A stretch of 64,000 bases of DNA from Pseudomonas entomophila (GCF_018417595.1 NZ_CP070982.1:5197001-5261000); one strand, 5' to 3'. Shown: positions 50,138-58,695, numbered from the stretch's first letter. Numbers and translations are program-made. The notes: generated by a model from the letters alone, not told the origin.

Positions 50138-50992
50138 ATGACCAGCCTCATCGTCATCGGCACCCTCGCCGCATTCGTACTGATCACTGTGTTCAAGGGG
50201 GTACGCATCGTGCCCCAGGGCGAAGAATGGATCGTCGAGCGCCTGGGCCGCTACCACAGCACCCTCAAGCCGGGCCTGAACATCGTCATCCCGTACATGG
50301 ACGTGGTCGCCTACCGCCTGCCGACCAAGGACATCATCCTCGACGTGCAGCAGCAGGAGATCATCACCAAGGACAACGCGGTGATCGTCGCCAACGCCCT
50401 GTGCTTCGCCAAGGTGGTAGACCCACAGAAAGCCTCGTACGGCGTGCAGAATTTCTCGTTCGCCGTCACCAGCCTGACCATGACCTCGCTGCGCGCCATC
50501 GTCGGCGCCATGGACCTGGACGAGGCGCTGTCCAGCCGCGAGCAGATCAAGGCGCGCCTGCGCGAGGCGATGTCCGAGCAGACCGAAGACTGGGGCGTGA
50601 CCGTGCGCTCGGTGGAAATCCAGGACATCAAGCCCTCGCCGAGCATGCAAAGCGCCATGGAACGCCAGGCGGCTGCCGAACGTGAGCGTAAAGCCGATGT
50701 AACCCGCGCCGAAGGCAACAAACAGGCGGCCATCCTCGAAGCTGAAGCGCGCCTGCAGGCGGCCAAGCTGGATGCCGAAGCCCAGGTCAACCTGGCCGAA
50801 GCGTCGGCGCGGGCGATCACCCTGGTCAAGGAAGCGGTGGGCAGCGAGACGGTACCGGCCATGTACCTGTTGGGTGAGCGGTATATCGGGGCGATGGAGA
50901 ACCTGGCGGCTAGCGACAATTCGAAAGTCGTGGTGCTGCCGGCTGATCTGCAGGAAACCGTACGCGGGCTGCTGGGCCGCGGCAAGGCCTGA
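50138..50992 (+). CDS. SPFH/band 7 stomatin-like protein
   Basis: 284 residues. One N-terminal membrane helix (SLIVIGTLAAFVLITVFKGV), then the band 7 domain (VPQGEEWIVERLGRYHSTLK, GLNIVIPYMDVVAYRLPTKD), and a coiled coil rich in Ala/Glu/Arg (about 185-235, for example ERQAAAERERKADVTRAEGN). Similar to QmcA. It oligomerises on the inner membrane, often with NfeD and FtsH. It forms a two-gene unit with NfeD (27-base gap). Confidence 0.9.
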   Translation: MTSLIVIGTLAAFVLITVFKGVRIVPQGEEWIVERLGRYHSTLKPGLNIVIPYMDVVAYRLPTKDIILDVQQQEIITKDNAVIVANALCFAKVVDPQKASYGVQNFSFAVTSLTMTSLRAIVGAMDLDEALSSREQIKARLREAMSEQTEDWGVTVRSVEIQDIKPSPSMQSAMERQAAAERERKADVTRAEGNKQAAILEAEARLQAAKLDAEAQVNLAEASARAITLVKEAVGSETVPAMYLLGERYIGAMENLAASDNSKVVVLPADLQETVRGLLGRGKA

Positions 50993-51004
50993 TATCTGCG
51001 TCAC

Positions 51005-51032
51005 CTTCTTCGCGGGCAAGCCCGCGAAGAAG
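51005..51032. repeat. Compact hairpin after the SPFH gene
   Basis: CTTCTTCGCGGGC and its reverse complement around an AA loop; same short class as at 24484 and 56087. Confidence 0.75.
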
Positions 51033-51139
51033 CCAATACAGGCCGCAAAAACCCCAGGTGCGGCACTTCACCGCACCCCGGCATTTTTTCCTATACTCCG
51101 CCGTACAATAGCCATCACGATTCCTGACCGGATCTCTCC

Positions 51140-51529
51140 ATGCCCCCACGTCGGCACATCGCCTGGATAGCCTGCCTCGCCGTGCTGTTCAACCTGCTGG
51201 CCATGCCGCTGTCCTCTGCCGCGCCGAAAGGCCCGGCCGAACAGCTGCTGTGGGGGGCTTTCTGTTCCAGCATGGCCAACAAGGCCAAGGTCGATGTCCA
51301 GGCCCTGGCCAAGATCGACCTCGGTACGCAAAGCGACGACAGCGCCAGCATGATGAACTGCTGGTGCTGCCTGGGCGCCGCGCCCCTGCTGGCCCTGCCC
51401 GGCTACCCGCCGCAGTTGCACAATCCGCCCGTGCTGCCTGCCGGCCACCCGCCGCAACTCGCCGACTACCAGCTCACGCCGCGCCAGTTATGGCCCGCGC
51501 TCAACCCCCGTGCCTCTCCTCTGGCCTGA
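51140..51529 (+). CDS. DUF2946 protein (first copy)
   Basis: 129 residues. Signal-like hydrophobic N-terminus (HIAWIACLAVLFNLLAMPLS). A cysteine cluster MMNCWCCLGAAP (Cys74, 76, 77) is the DUF2946 metal-like motif. The family is of unknown function but is regularly beside copper genes. Here it is the first gene of the copper block, before the PCuAC chaperone. Confidence 0.8.
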   Translation: MPPRRHIAWIACLAVLFNLLAMPLSSAAPKGPAEQLLWGAFCSSMANKAKVDVQALAKIDLGTQSDDSASMMNCWCCLGAAPLLALPGYPPQLHNPPVLPAGHPPQLADYQLTPRQLWPALNPRASPLA

Positions 51530-51576
51530 GTTCACTACGCTGTCTGCCTGAACCTCAACAGATCGGAGACTCACCC

Positions 51577-52059
51577 ATGCTCAAGCAAGCCCTTGTCCTG
51601 GCCGCCCTGCTGCTGCCCGGTGCCTACGCCAACGCCCACGAGTACAGCAAAGGCGACCTGCACATCGCCCACCCCTGGTCGCTGGAGCTGCCGCCGAACG
51701 CGCCCAATGTCGCGGCCTATTTCGTCGTGCACAACAACGGCAAGACCGATGACCGCCTGCTTTCGGCGGACACGCCGATCAGCACCGACGCCCAACTGCA
51801 CGAACACACGATGAGCGCCGCCGGCGCCATGAAGATGCAGCAGGTGCAAAGCGTGGTGGTGCCCGCCGGCAAGGACCTGACCTTCGCCCCCAGCGCCTAC
51901 CACGTGATGATCATGCAGCCCAAGGACCGCAGCCTGCTGAGCGATGGCAAGCGCTTCCCGCTGACCCTGCACTTCGAGAAGGCCGGTGACATCACCGTCG
52001 AGGTCGCCGTGCAGAAGCAGCCGCCCGCCGACCAGGCGCAGCACGAGCACACGCACTGA
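51577..52059 (+). CDS. Periplasmic copper chaperone PCuAC
   Basis: 160 residues. Signal peptide about 1-20 (MLKQALVLAALLLPGAYANA), then a cupredoxin-like domain. Candidate Cu(I) ligands are His75/His77, Met87, His109 and Met111 (LHEHTM, YHVMIM), spaced as in the H-x-M copper motif. A His-rich tail (HEHTH) ends the protein. PCuAC passes copper to cytochrome oxidase assembly. CGGAGA precedes the ATG at 51577. Confidence 0.9.
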   Translation: MLKQALVLAALLLPGAYANAHEYSKGDLHIAHPWSLELPPNAPNVAAYFVVHNNGKTDDRLLSADTPISTDAQLHEHTMSAAGAMKMQQVQSVVVPAGKDLTFAPSAYHVMIMQPKDRSLLSDGKRFPLTLHFEKAGDITVEVAVQKQPPADQAQHEHTH

Positions 52060-52083
52060 TCCGATAGCTGACTGGCGCTCGCC

Positions 52084-52515
52084 ATGAGCCTGCCGCGCTA
52101 CAGCTGCGCCCGCACTACCCGCCCTGATCGCAGGCGCGTCGGTGGCGGCTGGCTGAGCCTGTTCGCCATGTGGATGATCTTCATCGGCCCGCTGGTTTCC
52201 CAGTCGATGCCGATGGAGCACCACGCCGGCATGTCCATGCCCATGGACATGTCGATGAGCATGCCCATGGCGCACGGCCACAACGAACACCACGGCCACG
52301 GCAACGATGGCCAGCTGCACGTGATGTGGGAGAAGTGCGGCTACTGCAGCCTGCTGTTCAACTGCCCCGCCCTGCCCCAGACCCTCAGCCCGCTCAGCGC
52401 GGGCAGTGTCACCCCACCCACCCACCTCACCGTCGCCACGCGCCAGGGCCATGCCCGGCAGGCTGTATTCCCCGGCGCCCGCAGCCGCGCGCCGCCCCGT
52501 TCGATCGTCGCTTGA
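52084..52515 (+). CDS. DUF2946 protein with Met/His-rich segment
   Basis: 143 residues. Hydrophobic N-terminal span (GGWLSLFAMWMIFIGPLVSQ), then residues 42-73 of dense Met and His (for example MPMEHHAGMSMPMDMSMSMP and HGHNEHHGHG), and a CGYC motif (85-88). The Met/His run is a likely Cu(I)/Cu(II) buffer. It lies 24 bases after the PCuAC gene and 69 before the copper receptor, so is probably part of one operon. Confidence 0.82.
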   Translation: MSLPRYSCARTTRPDRRRVGGGWLSLFAMWMIFIGPLVSQSMPMEHHAGMSMPMDMSMSMPMAHGHNEHHGHGNDGQLHVMWEKCGYCSLLFNCPALPQTLSPLSAGSVTPPTHLTVATRQGHARQAVFPGARSRAPPRSIVA

Positions 52516-52584
52516 ACACAACACGATAAACGCCCGAAGCCAGGAGGCTTCGCGCTGACTCACGACTGATCGACTGGAATCATT

Positions 52585-54651
52585 ATGTCCGGCTGCACCC
52601 CTGTTTTTGCCCTTTCCCTGCGCGGCACCGTCGCCGTGCTCTGCGGCTCGCTGCTCGCGCCACTGGCCTTGGCCGCCGAAACCGGCCATGAAGGCCATGT
52701 ACACGACCCGGCCGAACTGAGCCCGACGGTGATCACCGCCATCGCTCCAAGCTCGCCACTGACCGTGGTCACCAATCCCAAGGACCCGCGCCAGCCGGTG
52801 CCGGCCAGCGACGGCGGCGACTACCTCAAGACCATCCCCGGCTTCTCGGTGATCCGCGCCGGCGGCACCAATGGCGACCCGGTGCTGCGCGGCATGTTCG
52901 GCTCGCGCCTGAACATCCTCACCAACGGCGGCACGATGCTCGGCGCCTGCCCCGGCCGCATGGACGCCCCGACCTCGTACATCTCGCCGGAAACCTACGA
53001 CCGCCTCACCGTGATCAAGGGCCCGCAAAGCGTGATCTGGGGCCCGGGCGGCTCCGCTGGCACCATCCTGTTCGAGCGTGAGCCGGAGAAATTCGGCGAG
53101 CTGGGCAGCCGGGTCAACGGCAGCGTACTGGCCGGCTCCAACGGCCGCTTCGACAAGGTGCTCGACGCCGCGGCCGGCAACCAGCTCGGCTACGTGCGCT
53201 TCATCGGCAACCAGTCGCACTCGGACGACTTCGAGGACGGCAACGGCGACACCGTGCCGTCGCGCTGGGACAAGTGGAACGGCGACGTCACTCTTGGCTG
53301 GACCCCGGACGCCGACACCCTGCTGGAACTGACCGCCGGCAAGGGCGACGGCGAGGCTCGCTCCGCCGGGCGCGGCATGGACGGTTCGCAGTTCAAGCGC
53401 GAAAGCCTGGGGCTGCGTTTCGAGAAGTCCAACCTCGGCGAGGTGCTCGACAAGGTCGAGGCGCAGGTCTACTACAACTACGCCGACCACGTGATGGACA
53501 ACTACACCCTGCGCACCCCGTCGGGCACCGGCATGATGGGCATGCCCATGGTCAGCAACGTCGACCGCCGCACCATGGGCGCGCGGATCAAGGCCACCTG
53601 GCGCTGGGCCGACGTGCAGTTGATCAGCGGCATCGACGCACAGACCAACGAGCACCGCCAGCGCGGCGGCATGGGCGTCAACGCGCACAAGGGCAAGCCC
53701 TGGACCAAGGATGCCGACTTCCACAACTACGGCGCCTTCGGCGAGCTCACCTGGTATGCGACCGGTGAGGATCGCCTGGTCACCGGCGCCCGCCTGGACC
53801 GTGCCTCGGCCCGTGATTTCCGCAAGGGCAGTGCCACCGAAGGCGACACCCGCGCCGACACCCTGCCCAGCGGCTTCGTGCGCTACGAGCACGACCTGGC
53901 GGCGATCCCCGCCACCACCTACATCGGCCTCGGCCACACCCAGCGCTTCCCCGACTACTGGGAGCTGTTCTCGCCCAAGCGTGCCCCGGCGGGCGCGGTC
54001 AACGCCTTCGATGGCATCAAGCCGGAGAAGACCACCCAACTCGACTTCGGCATCCAGTACCGCGACGAGCGCCTGGAAGCCTGGGCCTCGGGTTATGTCG
54101 GGCAGGTCCGCGACTACATCCTGTTCGACTACCAACGCAACATGATGGGCTCGCTCACCTCCCAGGCGCAGAACATCGACGCCCGCATCATGGGCGGTGA
54201 AGTGGGCGCGGCCTACAAGCTGACCGAGAACTGGAAGGCGGATGCCACCCTGGCCTACGCCTGGGGCAAGAACAGCAGCGACGGCAAGGCCCTGCCACAG
54301 ATGCCACCGCTGGAAAGCCGCCTGGGCCTGACCTACAGCCGTGACACCTGGAGCGTGGGTGCCCTGTGGCGCCTGGTCGACGAGCAGAACCGCATCGCCA
54401 AGAACCAGGGCAACGTGGTCGGCAAGGACTACGACACCAGCGCCGGTTTCGGTGTGTTCTCGCTCAACGGCGCCTACAAGATCAACCACAACCTCAAGCT
54501 CAGCGCGGGCGTCGACAACCTGTTCGACAAGGCCTACGCCGAGCACCTGAACCTGGCCGGGAACGCCGGGTTCGGCTACCCGGCCAACGCCACGGAACCG
54601 GTGAACGAGCCAGGCAGGACCTTCTGGACCAAGGTCGACTTCAGCTTCTGA
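52585..54651 (+). CDS. oprC: TonB-dependent copper receptor (OprC-like)
   Basis: 688 residues. Signal peptide ending ALA-AETGHEGH, then a plug domain with DGGDYLKTIPGFSVIRAGGT and a 22-strand barrel ending in FWTKVDFSF (terminal Phe). The copper site of OprC is present: GACPGRMD gives C122-x3-M126, and DHVMDNY gives H302-x-M304. OprC imports copper across the outer membrane. The PepSY gene follows after 58 bases. Confidence 0.92.
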   Translation: MSGCTPVFALSLRGTVAVLCGSLLAPLALAAETGHEGHVHDPAELSPTVITAIAPSSPLTVVTNPKDPRQPVPASDGGDYLKTIPGFSVIRAGGTNGDPVLRGMFGSRLNILTNGGTMLGACPGRMDAPTSYISPETYDRLTVIKGPQSVIWGPGGSAGTILFEREPEKFGELGSRVNGSVLAGSNGRFDKVLDAAAGNQLGYVRFIGNQSHSDDFEDGNGDTVPSRWDKWNGDVTLGWTPDADTLLELTAGKGDGEARSAGRGMDGSQFKRESLGLRFEKSNLGEVLDKVEAQVYYNYADHVMDNYTLRTPSGTGMMGMPMVSNVDRRTMGARIKATWRWADVQLISGIDAQTNEHRQRGGMGVNAHKGKPWTKDADFHNYGAFGELTWYATGEDRLVTGARLDRASARDFRKGSATEGDTRADTLPSGFVRYEHDLAAIPATTYIGLGHTQRFPDYWELFSPKRAPAGAVNAFDGIKPEKTTQLDFGIQYRDERLEAWASGYVGQVRDYILFDYQRNMMGSLTSQAQNIDARIMGGEVGAAYKLTENWKADATLAYAWGKNSSDGKALPQMPPLESRLGLTYSRDTWSVGALWRLVDEQNRIAKNQGNVVGKDYDTSAGFGVFSLNGAYKINHNLKLSAGVDNLFDKAYAEHLNLAGNAGFGYPANATEPVNEPGRTFWTKVDFSF

Positions 54652-54709
54652 CAACAACAAACGGGCGCGGGACCTGACCGCGCCCAACTCAGGTCTACGG
54701 GAGGCTCTC

Positions 54710-56077
54710 ATGAGCAAACCAAACGTTTCCTTCTACAACCTTGCGTGGCGCTGGCATTTCTATGCCGGGCTGTTCGTGGCACCGTTCATGATCCTGCTGG
54801 CGATCACCGGGATCATCTACCTGTTCAAGCCGCAGCTCGACCCGTTGATGTACCGCGAGCTGATGGTGGTCGAGGCCGGCCATCACCGGCAAGGCGCCGA
54901 TACCCTGCTGGCCAACGTGCGCCAGGCTTATCCACAGGGCCATGTCGGCCAGTACCTGCCACCGCTGAATGCCGAACGCAGCGCGCAGTTCGTCGTGCAT
55001 GACGGCGGTCGTGAGCTGAACGTGTTCGTCGATCCATACAGCGGCAAAGTGCTGGGCGCACAGGACGGCAAGCAGAACCTGCAAGCCATCGCCCGTGCCC
55101 TGCATGGCGAACTGATGGTCGGCACGGTCGGTGACCGGCTGGTGGAACTGGCGGCGGGCTGGGGCGTTGTCCTGGTCGTGTCCGGCCTCTATTTGTGGTG
55201 GCCACGCGGGCGCAGCAGCGCAGGCGTGCTGTGGCCACGTTTCAGCGCACGCGGCCGAGTGCTGTGGCGCGACCTGCATGCCGTCACCGGCTTCTGGGGT
55301 TCGGCCCTGCTGCTGTTGATGCTGATCAGCGGCATGACCTGGACCGGGCTGTGGGGCAAGCAGTATGCCGACCTGTGGAATCGTTTCCCGGCGGCCATGT
55401 GGAATGACGTGCCCAAGTCCGATAAAGAAGCCCGCGACCTCAACAGTGCCCATCGCCAGACCGTGCCGTGGGCCATGGAGAACACCCCGATGCCGGTGTC
55501 CGGCGCCCATGCCGAGCATGCCGGGCATCACATGATGGATCACGCCCCGGCGGCGCCGCAGGTCAGCCTGCAGCAGGTCGAGGATGTCGCCACTCTGCGC
55601 AAGGTCGAGCCGGGCTACAGCATCACTCTGCCAACCACTGCTAACGGTGTGTTCACCATCGCGGTGTTCGCCGACGATCCGCGTAACGACGCCACCCTGC
55701 ATGTGGACCAGTACACCGGCCAGGTGCTGGCCGATGTGCGCTGGCAAGACTACAGCCCGGTGGCCCGCGCCACGGAACTGGGGGTGATGCTGCACGAGGG
55801 CAAGATGTTCGGGCCGCTGAACCAGATCGTCATCCTGCTGGTTTGCCTGATGATCCTGCTGGGCTCGGTGAGTGGGCTGGTGATGTGGTGGAAGCGCAAG
55901 CCAGATGGTGGACTGGGGGTGCCGCCGCTGCGCCATGACCTGCCGCGCTGGAAGACGGCGGTGGGGGTGATGGTGGTGCTGGGCATTGCCTTCCCGCTGG
56001 TGGGGATCTCGATGGTGGTGATGTGGGTCGTCGATAATCTCGTGATGCGCAGGCACAAGGTCATGGCCCAAGCCTGA
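54710..56077 (+). CDS. PepSY-domain inner-membrane protein
   Basis: 455 residues. NLAWRWHFYAGLFVAPFMIL opens the PepSY-TM fold; two PepSY domains are visible at the loops before VDPYSGKVLGAQDGK and VDQYTGQVLADVRW. Central region carries a His/Met-rich loop (SGAHAEHAGHHMMDHAPAAP). Four membrane helices. Such proteins sit beside TonB-dependent metal receptors and are thought to help metal reduction or transfer at the inner membrane. Its place after the copper receptor suggests copper. Confidence 0.85.
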   Translation: MSKPNVSFYNLAWRWHFYAGLFVAPFMILLAITGIIYLFKPQLDPLMYRELMVVEAGHHRQGADTLLANVRQAYPQGHVGQYLPPLNAERSAQFVVHDGGRELNVFVDPYSGKVLGAQDGKQNLQAIARALHGELMVGTVGDRLVELAAGWGVVLVVSGLYLWWPRGRSSAGVLWPRFSARGRVLWRDLHAVTGFWGSALLLLMLISGMTWTGLWGKQYADLWNRFPAAMWNDVPKSDKEARDLNSAHRQTVPWAMENTPMPVSGAHAEHAGHHMMDHAPAAPQVSLQQVEDVATLRKVEPGYSITLPTTANGVFTIAVFADDPRNDATLHVDQYTGQVLADVRWQDYSPVARATELGVMLHEGKMFGPLNQIVILLVCLMILLGSVSGLVMWWKRKPDGGLGVPPLRHDLPRWKTAVGVMVVLGIAFPLVGISMVVMWVVDNLVMRRHKVMAQA

Positions 56078-56086
56078 TTGCGCACA

Positions 56087-56118
56087 GGCCTCTTCGCGGG
56101 CAAGCCCGCGAAGAGGCC
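56087..56118. repeat. Compact hairpin after the PepSY gene
   Basis: GGCCTCTTCGCGGGC and exact reverse complement around an AA loop, ten bases after the stop. Confidence 0.75.
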
Positions 56119-56268
56119 GGCACCATCAACCATTGATTCCCGTCATGTCCCCGCCCCCGCTGCACCGCCAAGATCGTGTCGATCTGCCACGCCCGTGATC
56201 GGAACACGACGTGATAGCCTACGCGGCTTTCGCTCACAAAAAGACTGACCCTCAATGGAATGCAGCCT

Positions 56269-57684
56269 ATGACCCGGACCTCCCAGACACCCTCTGAAGA
56301 GCAGCACCTGCAACGCAACCTGACCAACCGCCACATCCAGCTCATCGCCATCGGCGGCGCCATCGGCACCGGCCTGTTCATGGGCTCGGGCAAGACCATC
56401 AGCCTGGCCGGCCCGTCGATCATCTTCGTCTACATGATCATCGGCTTCATGCTGTTCTTCGTCATGCGCGCCATGGGCGAGCTGCTGCTGTCGAACCTCA
56501 ACTACAAGTCGTTCATCGATTTCTCCGCCGACCTGCTCGGCCCCTGGGCCGGCTACTTCACCGGCTGGACCTACTGGTTCTGCTGGGTGGTCACCGGCAT
56601 CGCCGACGTGGTGGCGATCGCCGCCTACACGCAATTCTGGTTCCCGGAACTGCCGCAGTGGATACCGGCGCTGAGCTGCGTGGCCCTGTTGCTGTCGCTG
56701 AACCTGGTGACGGTGAAGATGTTCGGCGAAATGGAATTCTGGTTCGCCCTGATCAAGATCATCGCCATCATGGGCCTGGTCGCCACCGGCCTGTACATGG
56801 TCGTCACCGGCTTCCAGTCGCCGAGCGGGCACAGCGCCACCCTGGCCAACCTGTGGAATGACGGCGGCATGTTCCCCAACGGCCTGCTCGGCTTCTTCGC
56901 CGGTTTCCAGATCGCCGTGTTCGCTTTCGTCGGTATCGAGCTGGTGGGCACCACCGCTGCTGAAGCGAAGAACCCCGAGCGCACCCTGCCGCGGGCGATC
57001 AACTCGATCCCGATCCGCATCATCGTGTTCTATGTGCTCGCGCTGATCGCGATCATGGCGGTGACCCCATGGCGCGACGTGGTGCCGGGCAAGAGCCCGT
57101 TCGTGGAACTGTTCATGCTGGCCGGCCTGCCGGCGGCGGCGAGCATCATCAACTTCGTGGTGCTGACCTCGGCGGCCTCGTCGGCCAACAGCGGCGTGTT
57201 CTCCACCAGCCGCATGCTGTTTGGTCTGGCCCAGGAGGGCGACGCGCCCAAGGCGTTCGAGAAACTCTCGCGCCGCGCGGTGCCGGCCAACGGCCTGTAC
57301 TTCTCCTGCACCTGCCTGCTGCTGGGCGCGGTGCTGATCTACCTGGTACCCAATGTGATCGAAGCCTTCACCCTGGTGACGACGGTGTCGGCGGTGCTGT
57401 TCATGTTCGTGTGGACGCTGATCCTGCTGTCGTACCTGAGCTACCGCAAACAGCGCGCGGCGCTGCATGAGCAGTCCACCTACAAAATGCCCGGCGGGCG
57501 TTTCATGTGCTATGTGTGCCTGGTGTTCTTCGCCGGCATCCTGGTGTTGCTGAGCCTGGAGGCGGATACGCGCTCGGCGCTGGTGGTGACGCCGATCTGG
57601 TTCGTGATCCTGGCGGTGACCTATCAGTTTGTGCGCAGCAGGCGTCAGCCGCGTGCGGCGGTGCGTGAGGCGTCTAACAACTGA
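56269..57684 (+). CDS. cycA: Amino-acid permease, D-serine/D-alanine/glycine (CycA) type
   Basis: 471 residues, twelve hydrophobic helices. QLIAIGGAIGTGLFMGSGKT is the APC-superfamily first-helix signature; AVFAFVGIELVGTTAAEAKN is the helix 6 region, and SAASSANSGVFSTSRMLFGL is typical of CycA. It imports neutral or D-amino acids by proton symport. The start at 56269 has GGA at good distance; an ATG nine bases earlier lacks spacing. Single gene between a hairpin and a REP pair. Confidence 0.86.
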   Translation: MTRTSQTPSEEQHLQRNLTNRHIQLIAIGGAIGTGLFMGSGKTISLAGPSIIFVYMIIGFMLFFVMRAMGELLLSNLNYKSFIDFSADLLGPWAGYFTGWTYWFCWVVTGIADVVAIAAYTQFWFPELPQWIPALSCVALLLSLNLVTVKMFGEMEFWFALIKIIAIMGLVATGLYMVVTGFQSPSGHSATLANLWNDGGMFPNGLLGFFAGFQIAVFAFVGIELVGTTAAEAKNPERTLPRAINSIPIRIIVFYVLALIAIMAVTPWRDVVPGKSPFVELFMLAGLPAAASIINFVVLTSAASSANSGVFSTSRMLFGLAQEGDAPKAFEKLSRRAVPANGLYFSCTCLLLGAVLIYLVPNVIEAFTLVTTVSAVLFMFVWTLILLSYLSYRKQRAALHEQSTYKMPGGRFMCYVCLVFFAGILVLLSLEADTRSALVVTPIWFVILAVTYQFVRSRRQPRAAVREASNN

Positions 57685-57694
57685 TCCGGCCAAT

Positions 57695-57786
57695 GGGGCC
57701 GCTGCGCGGCCCTTTCGCGACACAAGGCCGCTCCCACAGAGCTGCGCAAGACCAATGGTATGCGCGGTCCATGTGGGAGCGGCCTT
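57695..57786. repeat. Hairpin plus REP pair after cycA
   Basis: GGGCCGC TGC GCGGCCC (57696-57712), then REP arms AAGGCCGCTCCCACA (57724-57738) and TGTGGGAGCGGCCTT (57772-57786). The first hairpin probably ends cycA transcription. Confidence 0.75.
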
Positions 57787-57807
57787 CCCAGGATTTTCAG
57801 CCAAGCA

Positions 57808-58107
57808 CTAAGCCTGCTCCAACCCCTCAAGCACCGCCTCGGCCAACGCCAGGCCTTTCTCCAGCGAGTTCTCCGTCGCCGTCAGCAAACTGCGCAACGG
57901 CTCCCCCGCCTTCTCCAACGCGGTGGCATTGGTTTCATACGCCGCCTTCAACGCCGCCACCGCGCACACCAGCGCATCCTCGCTATCAACGCCAGAACGT
58001 ACCGAGAGAATCGGATCATGGGCGTGATTGCAGGTGCCGAAGTGGGAACCAGCAGTGACGGGACGTGATTTGCGGGGACTGTGGTTGACCAGCGATTCCT
58101 GGTTCAT
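57808..58107 (-). CDS. Small DUF6124/DUF3077-like Pseudomonas protein
   Basis: 99 residues. Basic N-terminal stretch with Cys-His (HFGTCNHAHDPILSV), then SGVDSEDALVCAVAALKAAY and a helical C-terminus with SLLTATENSLEKGLALAEAV, the V-x-x-E-D-A-L pattern and paired helices of the DUF6124/DUF3077 group. Function unknown. The ATG at 58107 overlaps the stop of a 25-codon ORF (ATGA). GAGAGG lies upstream. Expression is probably set by the structured leader described below. Confidence 0.72.
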   Translation of the reverse strand: MNQESLVNHSPRKSRPVTAGSHFGTCNHAHDPILSVRSGVDSEDALVCAVAALKAAYETNATALEKAGEPLRSLLTATENSLEKGLALAEAVLEGLEQA

Positions 58108-58181
58108 GGCTGCACCTCTCGATGAAAGGTGGCGATCTCGACAAATGCGAACGGTGGATCTGGAACGATCTTCTTGAGCAT
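58104..58181 (-). CDS. 25-codon ORF coupled to the DUF6124-like gene
   Basis: MLKKIVPDPPFAFVEIATFH and five further residues. A strong AAGGAG (58189-58194) stands eight bases before its ATG, and its TGA overlaps the next ATG. The K-I-V-P-D-P-P start is the one usually seen at the very N-terminus of DUF3077/DUF6124 proteins. It is therefore either a separate mini-gene used for coupling or an N-terminus split off by a frameshift. Confidence 0.6.
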   Translation of the reverse strand: MLKKIVPDPPFAFVEIATFHREVQP

Positions 58182-58403
58182 GGTGCATCTCCTTGCGGCT
58201 CTCCGTAATGACGCTCCGCACCCACACGCCAATATGGGTGGACGGAGCCGTGCGGGTTGGCGTGCCGGACAGAGAGAGCCGGTGAGCCCGAAGGCTCCCA
58301 CACACGGCTCCGCCCATAACGGGTGCAGCCATGCAGGACACTGCTGAAAGTGCCCGCTCTCTGTATCCGGGACGCCAATCCCGAACCGCAGAAACTACTG
58401 CGG
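58182..58403 (-). promoter_or_regulatory. Long structured 5' leader
   Basis: About 220 bases between the predicted start site and the mini-ORF. Pairings on the minus strand: 10-base arms at 58303-58312 and 58243-58252 (CGGAGCCGTG / CACGGCTCCG); a GGGAGCC-TTCG-GGCTC hairpin inside them; and 8-base arms 58274-58281 with 58196-58203 (CGGCTCTC / GAGAGCCG), the latter two bases from the ribosome site. The two long pairings interlock, so they are either alternatives or a pseudoknot. Confidence 0.55.
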
Positions 58404-58409
58404 TGCGGC

Positions 58410-58438
58410 ACGGTACTCAAGTACTGCTAGTGTGTCAA
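58410..58438 (-). promoter_or_regulatory. Sigma-70 promoter of the leader
   Basis: Minus strand TTGACA (58433-58438), 17-base spacer, TACCGT (58410-58415). Confidence 0.65.
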
Positions 58439-58503
58439 AATGTTGGGCGGCAAATGCCTTCAGTAAGCCCTCCGTACACCTAAATGGGACTGCTTTGCAG
58501 TCC

Positions 58504-58563
58504 TTCGCGGATGAATCCGCTCCTACAGGGGCAGCGCCGTGCTTGTAGGAGCGGATTCATCCG
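58504..58563. repeat. REP palindrome before urtA
   Basis: CGCGGATGAATCCGCTCCTA (left) and its exact reverse copy (right), 22-base arms. Small GC hairpins flank it (GGACTGC-TTT-GCAGTCC on the left, GGGCCGC-ACA-GCGGCCC on the right). Confidence 0.83.
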
Positions 58564-58678
58564 CGATGGGCCGCACAGCGGCCCCAATCCTGTGCATGCT
58601 AATCGTCAAGGCACCATCCTGGCCCCGCCCCGCGCCCCGATTCGTCGCACAACCGCTCTACCACGCACCTTCCATCGC

Positions 58679-58695
58679 TCGGCACAGCCCTTGCA
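58679..58695 (+). promoter_or_regulatory. Sigma-54 promoter of the urt operon
   Basis: CGGCACAGCCCTTGCA fits yGGCACr-N4-TTGCw, with GG at 58681-58682 and GC at 58693-58694 (10 bases apart). It lies 45 bases before the urtA ATG. Urea transport under sigma-54/NtrC control is expected in pseudomonads. No clear NtrC palindrome was found upstream; GGCACCATCC near 58610 might be a half site. Confidence 0.75.

Noticed and set aside
51571..54717. 1048-codon minus-strand frame across the copper block
   Set aside because: It spans several well-supported genes on the plus strand and has no recognisable domain.
56175..56209. Imperfect inverted repeat before cycA (CGTGTCGATC / GATCGGAACACG)
   Set aside because: One arm carries extra bases and the match is weak; not supported as an operator.
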